Origin: Paenibacillus sp. HB172176
GTDB taxonomy: Bacteria > Bacillota > Bacilli > Paenibacillales > Paenibacillaceae
Direction: 5' to 3'
NCBI RefSeq assembly: GCF_011947265.1
Contig: NZ_JAATHD010000002.1
Coordinates: 310,001 to 374,000, forward strand
DNA: 64,000 bases
Under the pieces are notes generated by a model that was not told where the DNA came from, made no database searches, and saw nothing but the letters and a program-made list of their open reading frames with translations. How positions within the stretch are numbered: the stretch's first letter is position 1; every line of letters starts with the position of its first letter. This document shows positions 44,515 through 53,807 of the stretch, one piece after another. The translations under genes were made by a program, and so were the position numbers.

Positions 44515-45498
44515 TTAATATTGCGCCAGCTTTCGCATTGCGGTTATAACCTTTTCTTTGTTCAGCATGAAAAACTTCTCTCCCGGCGGGTTGATCGGCA
44601 TGGCGGGCACATCGGGTCCGCACAGCCGCATGATCGGCGCATCAAGCTCGTAGAGCAGCTCCTCGGAGATCATCGCGGCTACTTCCGCGCCGACGCCGCC
44701 TGTCTTGTTGTCTTCATGAACAATAAGCACTTTCCCCGTTCTGCGAACCGCCTCGAGAATCGCTTCCTTATCGAGCGGCTGCAGTGTTCTCAGATCGAGA
44801 ATATGCGCGCTGATACCCTCTTCCTCAAGCTCCTTGGCAGCCTGTTCAACGAAGACCAGCGGCATGCTGTAGCCGATAACCGTAATATCTTCGCCTTCTC
44901 GCAGTACATTCGCCTTGCCAATCTCGACAATATAATCCTCTTCGGGCACTTCGCCGTTAATCAGCTTATAGCATTTCTTGTTCTCGAAGAACAGCACAGG
45001 ATCTTCATCGCGTACCGCCGCCTTCAACAAGCCCTTCGCATCGTACGCCCGGTATGGCGCGACAATCTTGAGACCCGGCGTGCCGAAGAAGACCGATTCC
45101 GGACACTGAGAATGATAGAGCCCGCCGAATATCCCTCCTCCGATCGGTGCGCGAATCACGAGCGGACAGCTCCAGTCATTATTGGAGCGGTAACGGATCT
45201 TCGCCGCTTCGCTTATGATCTGATTCGTCGCCGGGAACATGAAATCCGAATATTGCATCTCCGCTATCGGCTTCATCCCGTACATCGCGGCGCCGATCGC
45301 GACTCCAGCTATTGCGGACTCCGCCAGCGGAGTATCGAGAGACCGCTCCTCTCCGAACTGCTCGCTGAGGCCTTTGGTCGTGGTGAATACGCCGCCCTTG
45401 GCTCCGACATCCTCGCCAAGAACGAAAACATCCTCATCCCGTTCCATCTCTTCCTTCATCGCCAATCGAATGGCTTCAATATAATCCATAACCGCCAT
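44515..45498 (-). CDS. bkdAB: Branched-chain alpha-keto acid dehydrogenase E1 beta subunit
   Basis: 327 residues of the transketolase-like E1 beta family, with GEDVGAKGGVF, DTPLAESAIAGVAIG and the C-terminal transketolase domain (HEDNKTGGVGAE). Its ATG shares one base with the stop of bkdAA, so the subunits are translationally coupled. It decarboxylates branched-chain 2-oxo acids with bkdAA. Confidence 0.92.
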   Translation of the reverse strand: MAVMDYIEAIRLAMKEEMERDEDVFVLGEDVGAKGGVFTTTKGLSEQFGEERSLDTPLAESAIAGVAIGAAMYGMKPIAEMQYSDFMFPATNQIISEAAKIRYRSNNDWSCPLVIRAPIGGGIFGGLYHSQCPESVFFGTPGLKIVAPYRAYDAKGLLKAAVRDEDPVLFFENKKCYKLINGEVPEEDYIVEIGKANVLREGEDITVIGYSMPLVFVEQAAKELEEEGISAHILDLRTLQPLDKEAILEAVRRTGKVLIVHEDNKTGGVGAEVAAMISEELLYELDAPIMRLCGPDVPAMPINPPGEKFFMLNKEKVITAMRKLAQY

Positions 45499-46529
45499 CA
45501 GCGTCTGCCTCCTTGCTCCATGTCATTGGCGTATACATGCTGCAGAATCGACTCCGGCGCGGGAAATGGCGCTTTATCGCCGTATTCGGTTGCTTCATCA
45601 AGCTCCTTGCGAATTGCGAGCTGCATCTCCGCATCCTGTTCCTCGCTCCAGATACCGCAATCGATCAAATATTGCTTGAACAACGGAAGGCCGTCTTTGC
45701 CCCGATGAAGATCAACCTCTTCCTTCGTACGATACGCAAGATCATTGTCGGAAGTGGAGTGAGGCGACAGGCGGTACATCATCGCTTCGATCAAAGTCGG
45801 ACCGCCGCCGTTCGCCGCTTTCTCGCGTGCCTTCTTCACGATGCTGAATACCTCCAGCGCGTCATTTCCATCGACCCTCACGCCATCGAAGCCATAGCCC
45901 TGCGCCCGATCGGAAATTTTCCCGGCAACCTGCTTGTTCAGCGGAGTGGAAATCGCATATTGATTATTTTCGCACATGAAGATGACGGGCAGCTTATGTA
46001 CGCCCGCGAAGTTGCATCCCTCGTGGAAGTCGCCTTGATTGCTCGAGCCTTCGCCGAACGTCACGAAGCTGACGAAACTTTTCCTCTTCATCTTCGACGC
46101 CAGAGCAAAGCCTACAGCATGCGGCACCTGAGTCGTCACGGGACTTGAGCCTGTCACGATTCGAAGCTTCTTCGAGCCGAAGTGTCCCGGCATTTGACGT
46201 CCGCCGCTGTTAGGATCCTCCGCTTTCGCGAAAACGGACAGCAGAAGCTCTCTGAGGGTCATGCCGACCGACAAAACAAAGCCATAGTCGCGGTAATACG
46301 GCAAGAAATAATCCTGCTCCCGATCGAGCGCGAAGGCCGCCGCTACCTGCGCCACCTCTTGGCCAATGCCGGAAACATGGAAATTGATTTTGCCAGCGCG
46401 CTGCAGCAGCAGCATTCGCTCGTCGAACTTTCTGGCGGCATTCATAATCCTATACATATCAATAGCTTGCTCATCGCTTAATCCTAAGGCGGAGTGACGA
46501 TTATCATTCTTCGTTGATGCTTGGGCCAT
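45498..46529 (-). CDS. bkdAA: Branched-chain alpha-keto acid dehydrogenase E1 alpha subunit
   Basis: 343 residues. Thiamine diphosphate motif GEGSSNQGDFHEGCNFA and the phosphorylation-loop-like MYRLSPHSTSDND identify the E1 alpha family. ATG at 46529 has AAGGAGGAATATC upstream. Precursors from this complex are branched acyl-CoA primers for iso and anteiso fatty acids. Two 11-bp repeats precede the gene. Confidence 0.92.
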   Translation of the reverse strand: MAQASTKNDNRHSALGLSDEQAIDMYRIMNAARKFDERMLLLQRAGKINFHVSGIGQEVAQVAAAFALDREQDYFLPYYRDYGFVLSVGMTLRELLLSVFAKAEDPNSGGRQMPGHFGSKKLRIVTGSSPVTTQVPHAVGFALASKMKRKSFVSFVTFGEGSSNQGDFHEGCNFAGVHKLPVIFMCENNQYAISTPLNKQVAGKISDRAQGYGFDGVRVDGNDALEVFSIVKKAREKAANGGGPTLIEAMMYRLSPHSTSDNDLAYRTKEEVDLHRGKDGLPLFKQYLIDCGIWSEEQDAEMQLAIRKELDEATEYGDKAPFPAPESILQHVYANDMEQGGRR

Positions 46530-46556
46530 AAAGATATTCCTCCTTATTCGCCTGAT

Positions 46557-46600
46557 ATTATAACCTGGTACTAAGACCACATCATATTCATTATAACCTG
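46557..46600 (-). repeat. Two 11-bp direct repeats upstream of bkdAA
   Basis: CAGGTTATAAT occurs twice in the same orientation on the minus strand (46557-46567 and 46590-46600), 33 bp apart, in the lpdV-bkdAA gap. Each contains a TATAAT, so they may be tandem -10 elements or regulator sites about three helical turns apart. Confidence 0.55.
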
Positions 46601-46637
46601 TTGCGGGGCAAAAAGAAAACAGGCTTGCGAATTGAAT

Positions 46638-48065
46638 TTAGAACGCAATCGCGTTGCCGTCAACCGCCAACATCGCTTCACCCAGCGCCTCCGCCAAAGT
46701 CGGATGCGGGTGTATCATCGCGCCAACTTCCCATGGCGTCGCGTTCAGCCAGCCTGCAAGCGCAGCCTCGGAGATCAAATCAGTCGCATGCGGTCCGATC
46801 ATATGGACCCCAAGAATGTCATTGGTCTTGCGATCCGCAATTACTTTGACGAAGCCTTCCGCTTCGCCGAGTACAAGCGCTTTGCCAATCGCCTGAAAGG
46901 GAATTTTGCCGATTTTCATATCATGGCCCTTCGTTCTGGCGCCATCCTCCGTCAAACCGTAGGAAGCGATCTCCGGCTTGGAGTAGATGCATCTCGGAAT
47001 AAGATGAGGCGGCGTGTGCGCCGGTGTGCTTCCCGTCAAATGCTGCACGGCAGCTATGCCTTCATGCGAAGCGGCATGAGCGAGCTGAACGCCGCCGACA
47101 ACATCGCCAATCGCGTAAATATGGGGCTCGCTTGTTTGCCCGAATTCATTCGCATAGATGAAACCGTCGACAGTGCGGATATCGGTATTTTCCAATCCGA
47201 TGCCCTCTACATTCGCTTGTCTGCCAATCGAAAGAAGCAGCTTCTCCGAGGTCAGAATAACATCCCCATCCGGCGTTGTCGCCGAAAGCGTAATTCCTTC
47301 ATCGCCCGATTGATACGACTCCGTCTTCAAGCTGGCGCTCGTTATGATCCTTACGCCTCTTCTGCCAAGCTGCTTTGCAAGCGCTGCAGACACTTCCGTA
47401 TCTTCGCCGGGAAGCAGTCTCGCACCAGCTTCAATCAGCGTTACTTGAACGCCGAAATCCTGCAGCATGGACGCCCATTCCACGCCAATGACGCCGCCTC
47501 CGACAATCAGAATCGAAGTCGGCAGCTCCTCCAGCGCGAGCGCATGATCGCTTGTCAGAATATGTACGCCATCCGGTTCGAGGCCTGGCAGCAGCCTCGG
47601 TCTTGAGCCTGTTGCGATAATCAGATTCGTTGAAACAACCGATTCCATCTCGCCATCCTCCAGCTCCACCGCCAGCGAGCCGCTTCTGGGTGAGAAGATG
47701 GACGGACCGATAATCCTGCCTTTCCCCTTCACAATCGTAATGCCATGCTTCTTCATCAAACCTTGCAAGCCTCTATGAAGCTGCTCCACTGTATCATCCT
47801 TGCGCCTTTGAACCTGACCGAAATCAACAGCAATATGCGAACGATCTACCGCAATACCGAATTGATCCGCGTCTAGCAGCGTCCGATAGACCTCTGCGCT
47901 TCTCAGCAGTGATTTGCTTGGAATACAGCCCTTGTGAAGACAGGTGCCTCCGAGCCTGTCCATCTCAACCAAAGCAACCCTCTTGCCTTCCTGAGCCGCA
48001 CGAATTGCCGCCGTATAGCCCCCTGGGCCTCCGCCTAATATGGCTACATCTACTTCAATTGTCAT
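46638..48065 (-). CDS. lpdV: Dihydrolipoamide dehydrogenase (E3)
   Basis: 475 residues. FAD motif GGGPGGYTAA near the start, redox disulfide CLHKGC (Cys42, Cys47), NAD motif VGGGVIGVEWA, and the C-terminal catalytic HPHPTLAEA. It reoxidises the E2 lipoyl group. ATG at 48065 has TTGGAGGCGG upstream. It heads the bkd cluster; the ptb, bcd and buk genes that precede lpdV in B. subtilis are absent here. Confidence 0.93.
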   Translation of the reverse strand: MTIEVDVAILGGGPGGYTAAIRAAQEGKRVALVEMDRLGGTCLHKGCIPSKSLLRSAEVYRTLLDADQFGIAVDRSHIAVDFGQVQRRKDDTVEQLHRGLQGLMKKHGITIVKGKGRIIGPSIFSPRSGSLAVELEDGEMESVVSTNLIIATGSRPRLLPGLEPDGVHILTSDHALALEELPTSILIVGGGVIGVEWASMLQDFGVQVTLIEAGARLLPGEDTEVSAALAKQLGRRGVRIITSASLKTESYQSGDEGITLSATTPDGDVILTSEKLLLSIGRQANVEGIGLENTDIRTVDGFIYANEFGQTSEPHIYAIGDVVGGVQLAHAASHEGIAAVQHLTGSTPAHTPPHLIPRCIYSKPEIASYGLTEDGARTKGHDMKIGKIPFQAIGKALVLGEAEGFVKVIADRKTNDILGVHMIGPHATDLISEAALAGWLNATPWEVGAMIHPHPTLAEALGEAMLAVDGNAIAF

Positions 48066-48186
48066 CCTGCCGCCTCCAATATGCATCCATGTTCTTTCGA
48101 TTATTATTAATAAATGCCGATATTCAATCAAACTCCAACTCTATTGTACCCCTTTTGGAACAGCATTTCACTTCACGATTGTCAAA

Positions 48187-48215
48187 TAGACACATTTCCC
48201 CGAAAGCGTTATGAT
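48187..48215 (+). promoter_or_regulatory. yqzF promoter (sigma-A type)
   Basis: TAGACA (48187-48192), 17-bp spacer, TATGAT (48210-48215), about 57 bases before the start codon. Confidence 0.55.
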
Positions 48216-48271
48216 GATAAGAGCCGTCAGGCTTCTTTTCAATTCTTTTGTAAGAAGGAGCAGCAGTCGTT

Positions 48272-48565
48272 ATGAGAATGATTATGTCCCGCTTTATCGC
48301 TGTTTTATTGCTTGTTATTCCAGGCGTTATAGCATGCATCGGTTTTTTGAAAATGAAAGATTCGGTTTTTAATTATTTCTCCGAATTCGGGGATGATACG
48401 ATTACGCCTGATTTTCATTGGCTAACCTTTCTGCTTGGGTTGCTCATGTTTGCCGTAGGAGTCGGGTTTATCGGAGGCTGGACCTTCTTCAGAGATCGGA
48501 AACGGAATTACGTTGCGCCTCGATTCAAAGAGAAACGCCCGCGTCCGCCGAAGCCTCAAGGCTGA
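48272..48565 (+). CDS. yqzF: DUF2627 membrane protein, YqzF family
   Basis: 97 residues with two membrane segments (about 6-26 and 50-72) and a basic, Pro-rich C-terminus. B. subtilis yqzF lies next to the bkd operon too, which supports the family call. GAAGGAG lies about 12 bases before the ATG. A 10-bp palindrome GAACCGGTTC begins at the stop codon (48564-48573). The function is unknown. Confidence 0.8.
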   Translation: MRMIMSRFIAVLLLVIPGVIACIGFLKMKDSVFNYFSEFGDDTITPDFHWLTFLLGLLMFAVGVGFIGGWTFFRDRKRNYVAPRFKEKRPRPPKPQG

Positions 48566-48689
48566 ACCGGTTCGTTAACATGGAGATAATGATTAAGCAT
48601 AACTTTTACAAATTTCAGGATTGCGAATAATACAGCAGAAATCTTACATGCGTATGATGGACAGAGTCCAGTAGGAATGAGGTGATCCC

Positions 48690-48857
48690 ATGCGTATCGT
48701 TTTCGATGTTTTTGTTGAAGGAAAGGTGAAAGAAACAATACAGCCGCGTCAACAACGCCTGCAAGATATTCGCGGATTTGTCAAAGAAGAATCGAATCGT
48801 TTAATTCAGCTTTACGGCAGCAATGTTTATCTGAATCGAAGAGTCGATTACAAATAG
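48690..48857 (+). CDS. Small basic protein, unknown function
   Basis: 55 residues starting MRIVFDVFVEGKVKE. The N-terminus looks like a beta hairpin (about 1-15), followed by a helix (about 22-42) and a short basic end (NRRVDYK). There is no Cys and no membrane segment. GAGGTG lies 6 bases before the ATG, and a terminator follows. It lies convergent with spo0A. I do not recognise the family; an RNA- or protein-binding role is only a guess from charge. Confidence 0.65.
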   Translation: MRIVFDVFVEGKVKETIQPRQQRLQDIRGFVKEESNRLIQLYGSNVYLNRRVDYK

Positions 48858-48888
48858 GGTATCCCGCAAGGGCCTTATTTTTTTGCCA
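48856..48888 (+). terminator. Terminator after the 55-residue gene
   Basis: An imperfect AGGG...CCC-GCAA-GGG...CCT hairpin with a GCAA loop is followed by seven T residues on the plus strand. Confidence 0.6.
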
Positions 48889-48905
48889 TCATAAGATGAA
48901 TCAGG

Positions 48906-48949
48906 AAAAAAAGAAGCCTCCGGCCGTCCAATGGACAACATAGAGACCC
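48906..48949 (-). terminator. Probable terminator after spo0A
   Basis: Outer pairing GGGTCTC (48943-48949) with GAGGCTT (48914-48920), including G-U pairs, and an inner GTCC/GGAC hairpin are followed by seven T residues on the minus strand. It lies about 90 bases after the spo0A stop codon. Confidence 0.5.
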
Positions 48950-49039
48950 CTCCTATTTGCAAATAACCTTTCATGCACGCATTCGGCTATCCCTGGTCCT
49001 TGCGCATATATCAGCCTTGTTCCCGGCAGTCTAACGCTT

Positions 49040-49852
49040 TCATGAAACCTTATGCTCAATCCTCAGCTTATCCGCCACCATCGCGATAAATTCGCTATTG
49101 GTCGGCTTCGACTTGCTGATGTTGATGGTATATCCGAACAGATGCGAGATGGAATCAATGTTGCCGCGCGTCCAGGCGACTTCAATGGCATGGCGGATGG
49201 CGCGTTCGACGCGAGATGGCGTCGTTTTGAATTTCTCTGCAATTGCCGGGTAGAGCGTCTTCGTGATGGCGCCAAGAATTTCGATGTTATTATACACCAT
49301 CGTAATCGCTTCGCGAAGATACTGATAGCCCTTAATATGTGCGGGAACGCCAATTTCGTGAATGATGCTCGTAATATTGGCGTCCAGGTTTTTCCCTTTG
49401 CCAAGCGGCACAACATTGGATTTGACTGTCGCCGAACCCGTGTTGTAGCTGGCGGATGAAGAGAAACCCGAGGTTCCCACCAATTGACGGATGCGATTGG
49501 CAAGAACGTCCATATCAAACGGCTTCAATATATAATACGATGCTCCGAGCTGTACGGCTTTCTGAGTAATATTCTCCTGACCGAATGCCGTCAGCATAAT
49601 AATCTTAGGCATGGGTGAGAGGTTCATTTCCCTTAGGCGTTCAAGCACGCCAAGTCCATCCAAATGAGGCATGATTATATCAAGGATAAGCACATCCGGC
49701 ACATTCCTGTCCTGCTCGAGATGTCTTATCACCTCCTCACCGTTATACGCAACGCCGCTTACATTCATATCACTTTGTTCGGATATGTATTCCGATAACA
49801 GGTTTGTAAATTCTCTGTTGTCATCTGCTAACAATACCTCGATCTTCTGCAA
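49040..49852 (-). CDS. spo0A: Sporulation master regulator Spo0A
   Basis: 270 residues. The receiver domain has Asp10-Asp11 and phosphoacceptor Asp58 in [12 protein letters not shown], a Thr in MLTAFGQ and Lys in ILKPFDMD. A linker (about 125-150) leads to the C-terminal DNA-binding domain with [32 protein letters not shown] and a recognition helix. TTG at 49852 is the likely start, 8 bases from GGGAGG; an ATG at 49885 lacks a ribosome-binding site. The promoter region has a sigma-H promoter and four 0A boxes. Confidence 0.97.
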   Translation of the reverse strand: MQKIEVLLADDNREFTNLLSEYISEQSDMNVSGVAYNGEEVIRHLEQDRNVPDVLILDIIMPHLDGLGVLERLREMNLSPMPKIIMLTAFGQENITQKAVQLGASYYILKPFDMDVLANRIRQLVGTSGFSSSASYNTGSATVKSNVVPLGKGKNLDANITSIIHEIGVPAHIKGYQYLREAITMVYNNIEILGAITKTLYPAIAEKFKTTPSRVERAIRHAIEVAWTRGNIDSISHLFGYTINISKSKPTNSEFIAMVADKLRIEHKVS

Positions 49853-49911
49853 AGTTTTATCCTCCCTTAAATGATATTTATGCATGAATTCATTGGCTGT
49901 CTGACTTAAGT

Positions 49912-49938
49912 TTTCGACATTAAGAATGGAATTCCTTC
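49912..49938 (-). promoter_or_regulatory. Sigma-H promoter of spo0A
   Basis: On the minus strand, GAAGGAATT (49930-49938) is a full match to RnAGGAwWW. After 11 bp, GTCGAAA (49912-49918) matches RnnGAAT at six of seven positions. The -10 is embedded in a 0A box. Confidence 0.78.
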
Positions 49939-50042
49939 TGTCGAAAATCTTTTTTCTTTATTTTTTTATCCTTCTTCGATATAATAAATATTTTGTTCCA
50001 TGTTTCGAATTTATTCGCTTCGCTTCGACAGACGATGTCGAA
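49913..50042 (-). promoter_or_regulatory. Four exact Spo0A boxes in the spo0A promoter region
   Basis: TGTCGAA or its complement occurs four times: 49913-49919, 49939-49945, 50024-50030 and 50036-50042. The first overlaps the sigma-H -10; the second directly abuts the -35. The last two form an inverted pair with a 5-bp centre. This implies dense autoregulation. The rest of the 314-base gap also holds the spoIVB terminator. Confidence 0.85.
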
Positions 50043-50061
50043 AATTATAGTCAATGAAAAC

Positions 50062-50098
50062 AAACGCCTTCGCAATGCCTACATTGCTGAAGACGTTT
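50062..50098. terminator. Terminator between spoIVB and spo0A
   Basis: GCAATG/CATTGC with flanking AAACG/CGTTT arms forms a long imperfect stem. It has a T-rich tail on the minus strand (GTTTGTTTTC) and a better T run on the plus strand. Confidence 0.65.
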
Positions 50099-50166
50099 CT
50101 TTTTTGAGAAAACCTCTATCGAGGCCTTCCTGATGTGGTAAGGAAGCTTGACTCAGCTTTCCATAA

Positions 50167-51495
50167 TCATGCCGCTTCCTTCAGCCAATTGGGAGAAGAT
50201 TTCATCAATATGCCCGCATCTTGGAGCATCCATTCGATAAAACAACCGTAACCCGAGGTTGGATCATTCACGAATACATGCGTTACTGCCCCGACCAGCT
50301 TACCGTCTTGAATGATCGGGCTGCCGGACATGCCCTGCACAATGCCGCCGGTCTTCGTAAGCAACCGCTTATCGGTAATCTTGATAACCATGCCCTTCGT
50401 AGCCGGTCCCGTCTGCTTCGACACATGTGCGATTTCAATATTGTAACGCTCCACCTTCTGACCATTAACAACCGTAAGAATCTGAGCGGGCCCTTCCTTT
50501 ACATCCTCCGCGAATGCGACCGGCATTGACTTGGGGCTGTAGCTGTGTTCAGGAGCGATCGCCATCTTGCCGAAAATGCCGAAAGGCGTATTCTTCTCGA
50601 TATTGCCGAGAATGCGGCCTTCTTTGACGAATGTGGCATGCTTTGATCCTGGATCCCCAGTCTCGCTTTTGTTAATTGAAGTCACGCTGGATTGCAGAAT
50701 TTGACCTGTCCCCACTTCAATCGGCGTCTGAGTATCCATGTCCGTAATCACATGTCCCAGCGCTCCGTACACGCCATGATCGGGAGCATAGAAGGTCAAT
50801 GTGCCAACGCCGGCAGCCGAGTCGCGAATATACAAGCCTAATCGCCAAGCTTTGTCGTCCGCATCGAAGATTGGGCTCAGCGTTGTGCTGCTTAATTTCC
50901 CATCGCGCTTATAAGTAATATGAAGCGGTTCTCTCGTTTCGCCGAATTGCTCGCAGATCGCCCCCACTTTGTTCACTTCATTGATCGGCGAACCATTGAT
51001 CGAGGTAATCAAATCGCCAAGCTTTAATCCGGCCGCTTCCCCGGGCGATTGTTTATGCCCTGATTCATCCATCACTTGATGATGCCCAACGATTAGAATC
51101 CCTGCCGACTTCACCTTGACTCCGATGGTTTGCCCCCCCGGAATGACTCGTAAATCTGGTACGACATTTACTTTGACCGTCTTAAAAGGAATTTTACCAA
51201 ATAATTTCACCTTCATGTTCGTCTGTCCGCTTTGATTTGGCTGCACCGACAGCGGTTCGTTTAAATTAACGGATAAAGATTGCTTTGTTGATCCGTTAAT
51301 TTGCAGCATCTGTGGATCAACCGTTACCTCAGCATGCACAGGAACTCCATATTGAAGTCGTTTCATCTGGCCGGAGAATAAACGCAGTTCATTCGGAAAT
51401 GCGGCGAATTGCTGAAACGGAGAAGAGAACCCGACCGTGCAAATGAAGATAACGAGAACCAGTCCAAACCATCGCTTCCTTTGATTGGAGTTCAA
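50167..51495 (-). CDS. spoIVB: SpoIVB serine peptidase
   Basis: About 442 residues. SpoIVB is secreted by the forespore into the intermembrane space and cleaves SpoIVFA to trigger sigma-K activation. A membrane anchor (about 10-28) precedes a PDZ domain (GEAAGLKLGDLITSINGSPI) and the peptidase domain with GALGHVITD (His) and the catalytic Ser in QGMSGSPII. TTG at 51495 is 10 bases from GGGAG and is preferred; an ATG at 51516 has no ribosome-binding site. It lies between recN and spo0A as in B. subtilis. Confidence 0.94.
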   Translation of the reverse strand: MNSNQRKRWFGLVLVIFICTVGFSSPFQQFAAFPNELRLFSGQMKRLQYGVPVHAEVTVDPQMLQINGSTKQSLSVNLNEPLSVQPNQSGQTNMKVKLFGKIPFKTVKVNVVPDLRVIPGGQTIGVKVKSAGILIVGHHQVMDESGHKQSPGEAAGLKLGDLITSINGSPINEVNKVGAICEQFGETREPLHITYKRDGKLSSTTLSPIFDADDKAWRLGLYIRDSAAGVGTLTFYAPDHGVYGALGHVITDMDTQTPIEVGTGQILQSSVTSINKSETGDPGSKHATFVKEGRILGNIEKNTPFGIFGKMAIAPEHSYSPKSMPVAFAEDVKEGPAQILTVVNGQKVERYNIEIAHVSKQTGPATKGMVIKITDKRLLTKTGGIVQGMSGSPIIQDGKLVGAVTHVFVNDPTSGYGCFIEWMLQDAGILMKSSPNWLKEAA

Positions 51496-51617
51496 TGATT
51501 TCACGCTCCCTGTCATTCCATCGCATGACGAAAAAGGATAATCGCCAATGGCGTACCTTTAAGTTACCCTTCGCCCCATCTTTTATGTCAGCAAAAACAT
51601 TCCCAGAATGCCTTCCA

Positions 51618-53321
51618 TTACGCTCCCTTCAATTCAAGCGCCAAATCAAGCATTTCTTGAGCATGATGCCTTGTTTTTTCCGTGATTTCCACGCCTCCGA
51701 GCATTCTCGCCAATTCGTCAATGCGCTGTGCAGCATGCAGCTCGCTGACGGAAGTCGATGTTCGTTCGGCTTTCACCGCCTTGCGAATTTCATAATGATG
51801 ATCCGCCATGCAGGCCACCTGAGGCAGATGTGTTATGGAGAAAACCTGGCATCTCAAAGCAAGAGCCGACATCTTCTCCGCAATGGCTTGCGCTGCGCGT
51901 CCGCTCACACCCGTGTCCACTTCATCGAATACAAGCACCGGCACCTGATCAATCTCGGCGAATATGCTCTTCAGAGCAAGCATAATTCGCGACATTTCGC
52001 CTCCGGAAGCGATTTTGTTAAGCGGCTTCATCGGCTCTCCCGGATTCGTCGTCAGCATGAACACGGCCTCGTCCAAGCCGTTCGCATGGAGCTTCCGTTC
52101 CGGATTCTCTTCCGAGGAGCCTTGCATAAAGCCCACTTCAAACTCGGCATTCATCTGCAATTGACGCAGCTCCTCTTTTATATGCCCTGAGAGACGTTCC
52201 GCCGCTGCTCTGCGAAGCTTGGATAATTGACCGGCAAGCTCGAGCGCCTGTTCGCGAAGCTTGATCTCCTGCTGCTGAAGCTCCTCGAGCATGCAATCGC
52301 GATTCTCGATTTTGTCGCGCTCCAGCGTGATCTCTTCAAGATAAGCGAGTATATCAGGTATGGTCTCCCCATACTTCCGCTTTAATCCATGAATAGTATC
52401 AAGCCGATCCTCGACAATGGCCAGCTCTTCCGGATTCGATTCAATCCCGTCGCGATAATCGCGCAACTGGAAGACAGCATCCTCCGCTTGGTAATACGCA
52501 GACTGCAATTGTTCGATAATTGGACCGAGAACGGCCGAATCGTAGGTAATGATATCATTAAGCTTGGTTATCGCACGATTCATGACGTCGAGGCCTTTCC
52601 CGCCGCTGAGCGACGCATGCGCTTCCGCTGCCGCATCCATCCGCTTCTCGGCGTACATCAGAATCCGCTTCTGTTCCGTCAATTGTTCATCTTCGTCTTC
52701 TTTCAACTCCGCCGTCGATATCTCTTCAATCTGGAATCGGTACAAATCAAGCATTTGTTCATTCTGCCTGGTAGATTCCTCCATGCTGCGCAACTCATTG
52801 CGTACCCCGGTCAGCTTCGTATAAGCCTGTCTATAAAGAACCCTCTTCTCCAACAACGCCTTGCCTCCGAACAGATCAAGCCATTCCAAATGCCGGTCCG
52901 TACGAAGCAGTGACTGATGCTCATGCTGTCCGTGAATATTGACCAAAGTTTCCCCAATCTCTCGAAGCATGGTTAAGGTTACAAGCTGCCCGTTCACTCG
53001 GCTGCTGCTCTTCCCGCCCGACGTTAGCTCCCGTCTTATAATAAGCATGTCCTCGGCGCTGTAAGCAACGCCAAGACTGTCTAGAATAGCCCAGACGGGA
53101 TGGACTGCCCCAAGATCGAACATGGCTTCGATTTCGGCTTTGTCGCAATGATAACGAACCATGTCCGCTGAGCCTCTGCCTCCAACAACCAAGCTGAGCG
53201 CATCGATCAAAATCGACTTGCCCGCGCCCGTCTCGCCTGTTAATACATGAAATCCATTATGAAATAAAACATTGACTTGTTCGATGACCGCTAAGTTTCG
53301 GATGGACAGCTCCCGCAGCAT
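51618..53321 (-). CDS. recN: DNA repair protein RecN
   Basis: 567 residues of the SMC-like family. Walker A GETGAGKS (29-36), a long central coiled coil (about 150-375), the signature ASGGEMSRIMLALK and Walker B VLVFDEVDTGVSG. RecN binds DNA double-strand break ends. It lies 13 bases after the argR stop. A LexA-like site lies ahead of the operon. Confidence 0.96.
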   Translation of the reverse strand: MLRELSIRNLAVIEQVNVLFHNGFHVLTGETGAGKSILIDALSLVVGGRGSADMVRYHCDKAEIEAMFDLGAVHPVWAILDSLGVAYSAEDMLIIRRELTSGGKSSSRVNGQLVTLTMLREIGETLVNIHGQHEHQSLLRTDRHLEWLDLFGGKALLEKRVLYRQAYTKLTGVRNELRSMEESTRQNEQMLDLYRFQIEEISTAELKEDEDEQLTEQKRILMYAEKRMDAAAEAHASLSGGKGLDVMNRAITKLNDIITYDSAVLGPIIEQLQSAYYQAEDAVFQLRDYRDGIESNPEELAIVEDRLDTIHGLKRKYGETIPDILAYLEEITLERDKIENRDCMLEELQQQEIKLREQALELAGQLSKLRRAAAERLSGHIKEELRQLQMNAEFEVGFMQGSSEENPERKLHANGLDEAVFMLTTNPGEPMKPLNKIASGGEMSRIMLALKSIFAEIDQVPVLVFDEVDTGVSGRAAQAIAEKMSALALRCQVFSITHLPQVACMADHHYEIRKAVKAERTSTSVSELHAAQRIDELARMLGGVEITEKTRHHAQEMLDLALELKGA

Positions 53322-53334
53322 GGCTGATGCCTCC

Positions 53335-53787
53335 CTAATTGAGTAGTGACAGCAAACGTTCTACAACTTGATCGCTTTCCTGCTTCGATCGGCAGATGAC
53401 AAGGATGGTGTCGTCGCCGCATATGGTTCCCATGACTTCCTTCCACTCCATGCTGTCGAGCATCGCGCCTATTGCATTGGCCGTTCCCGGCAAGCACTTC
53501 AGCACCACCAGATTATCTGTATAGTCGATGCTGGTGAAATGATCGAGCAGAGCTCGCTTCAATTTGTGAATCGGATTGAACCTTTGATTGTCTTGAGGAA
53601 GCGAATATTTCGAATGGCCTTCCTCCAGCGGCACCTTAATGAGCATGAGCTCCTTAATATCTCTCGATACTGTCGCCTGGGTAACCTGCATCCCCGATTG
53701 CCGGAGCGCTTCGACTAACTCCTCCTGCGTTTCGATTTCCTGATTCGATATGATTTCTTTTATTTTGAACTGTCTGATTCCTTTCAT
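53335..53787 (-). CDS. argR: Arginine repressor ArgR/AhrC
   Basis: 150 residues. N-terminal winged helix (about 1-70) with [12 protein letters not shown], and C-terminal hexamerisation and arginine-binding domain with [11 protein letters not shown] and [12 protein letters not shown]. It represses arginine synthesis and activates catabolism. ATG at 53787 has AGAGGTTG upstream. The tlyA-argR-recN order is conserved in Bacillales, with one extra gene inserted here. Confidence 0.95.
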   Translation of the reverse strand: MKGIRQFKIKEIISNQEIETQEELVEALRQSGMQVTQATVSRDIKELMLIKVPLEEGHSKYSLPQDNQRFNPIHKLKRALLDHFTSIDYTDNLVVLKCLPGTANAIGAMLDSMEWKEVMGTICGDDTILVICRSKQESDQVVERLLSLLN

Positions 53788-53807
53788 ACGCAGCAACCTC
53801 TCTTGTT

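Noticed and set aside
44506-45708. 400-residue frame antisense to bkdAB/bkdAA
   Set aside because: It is the complement of two well-supported genes and shows no recognisable motif.
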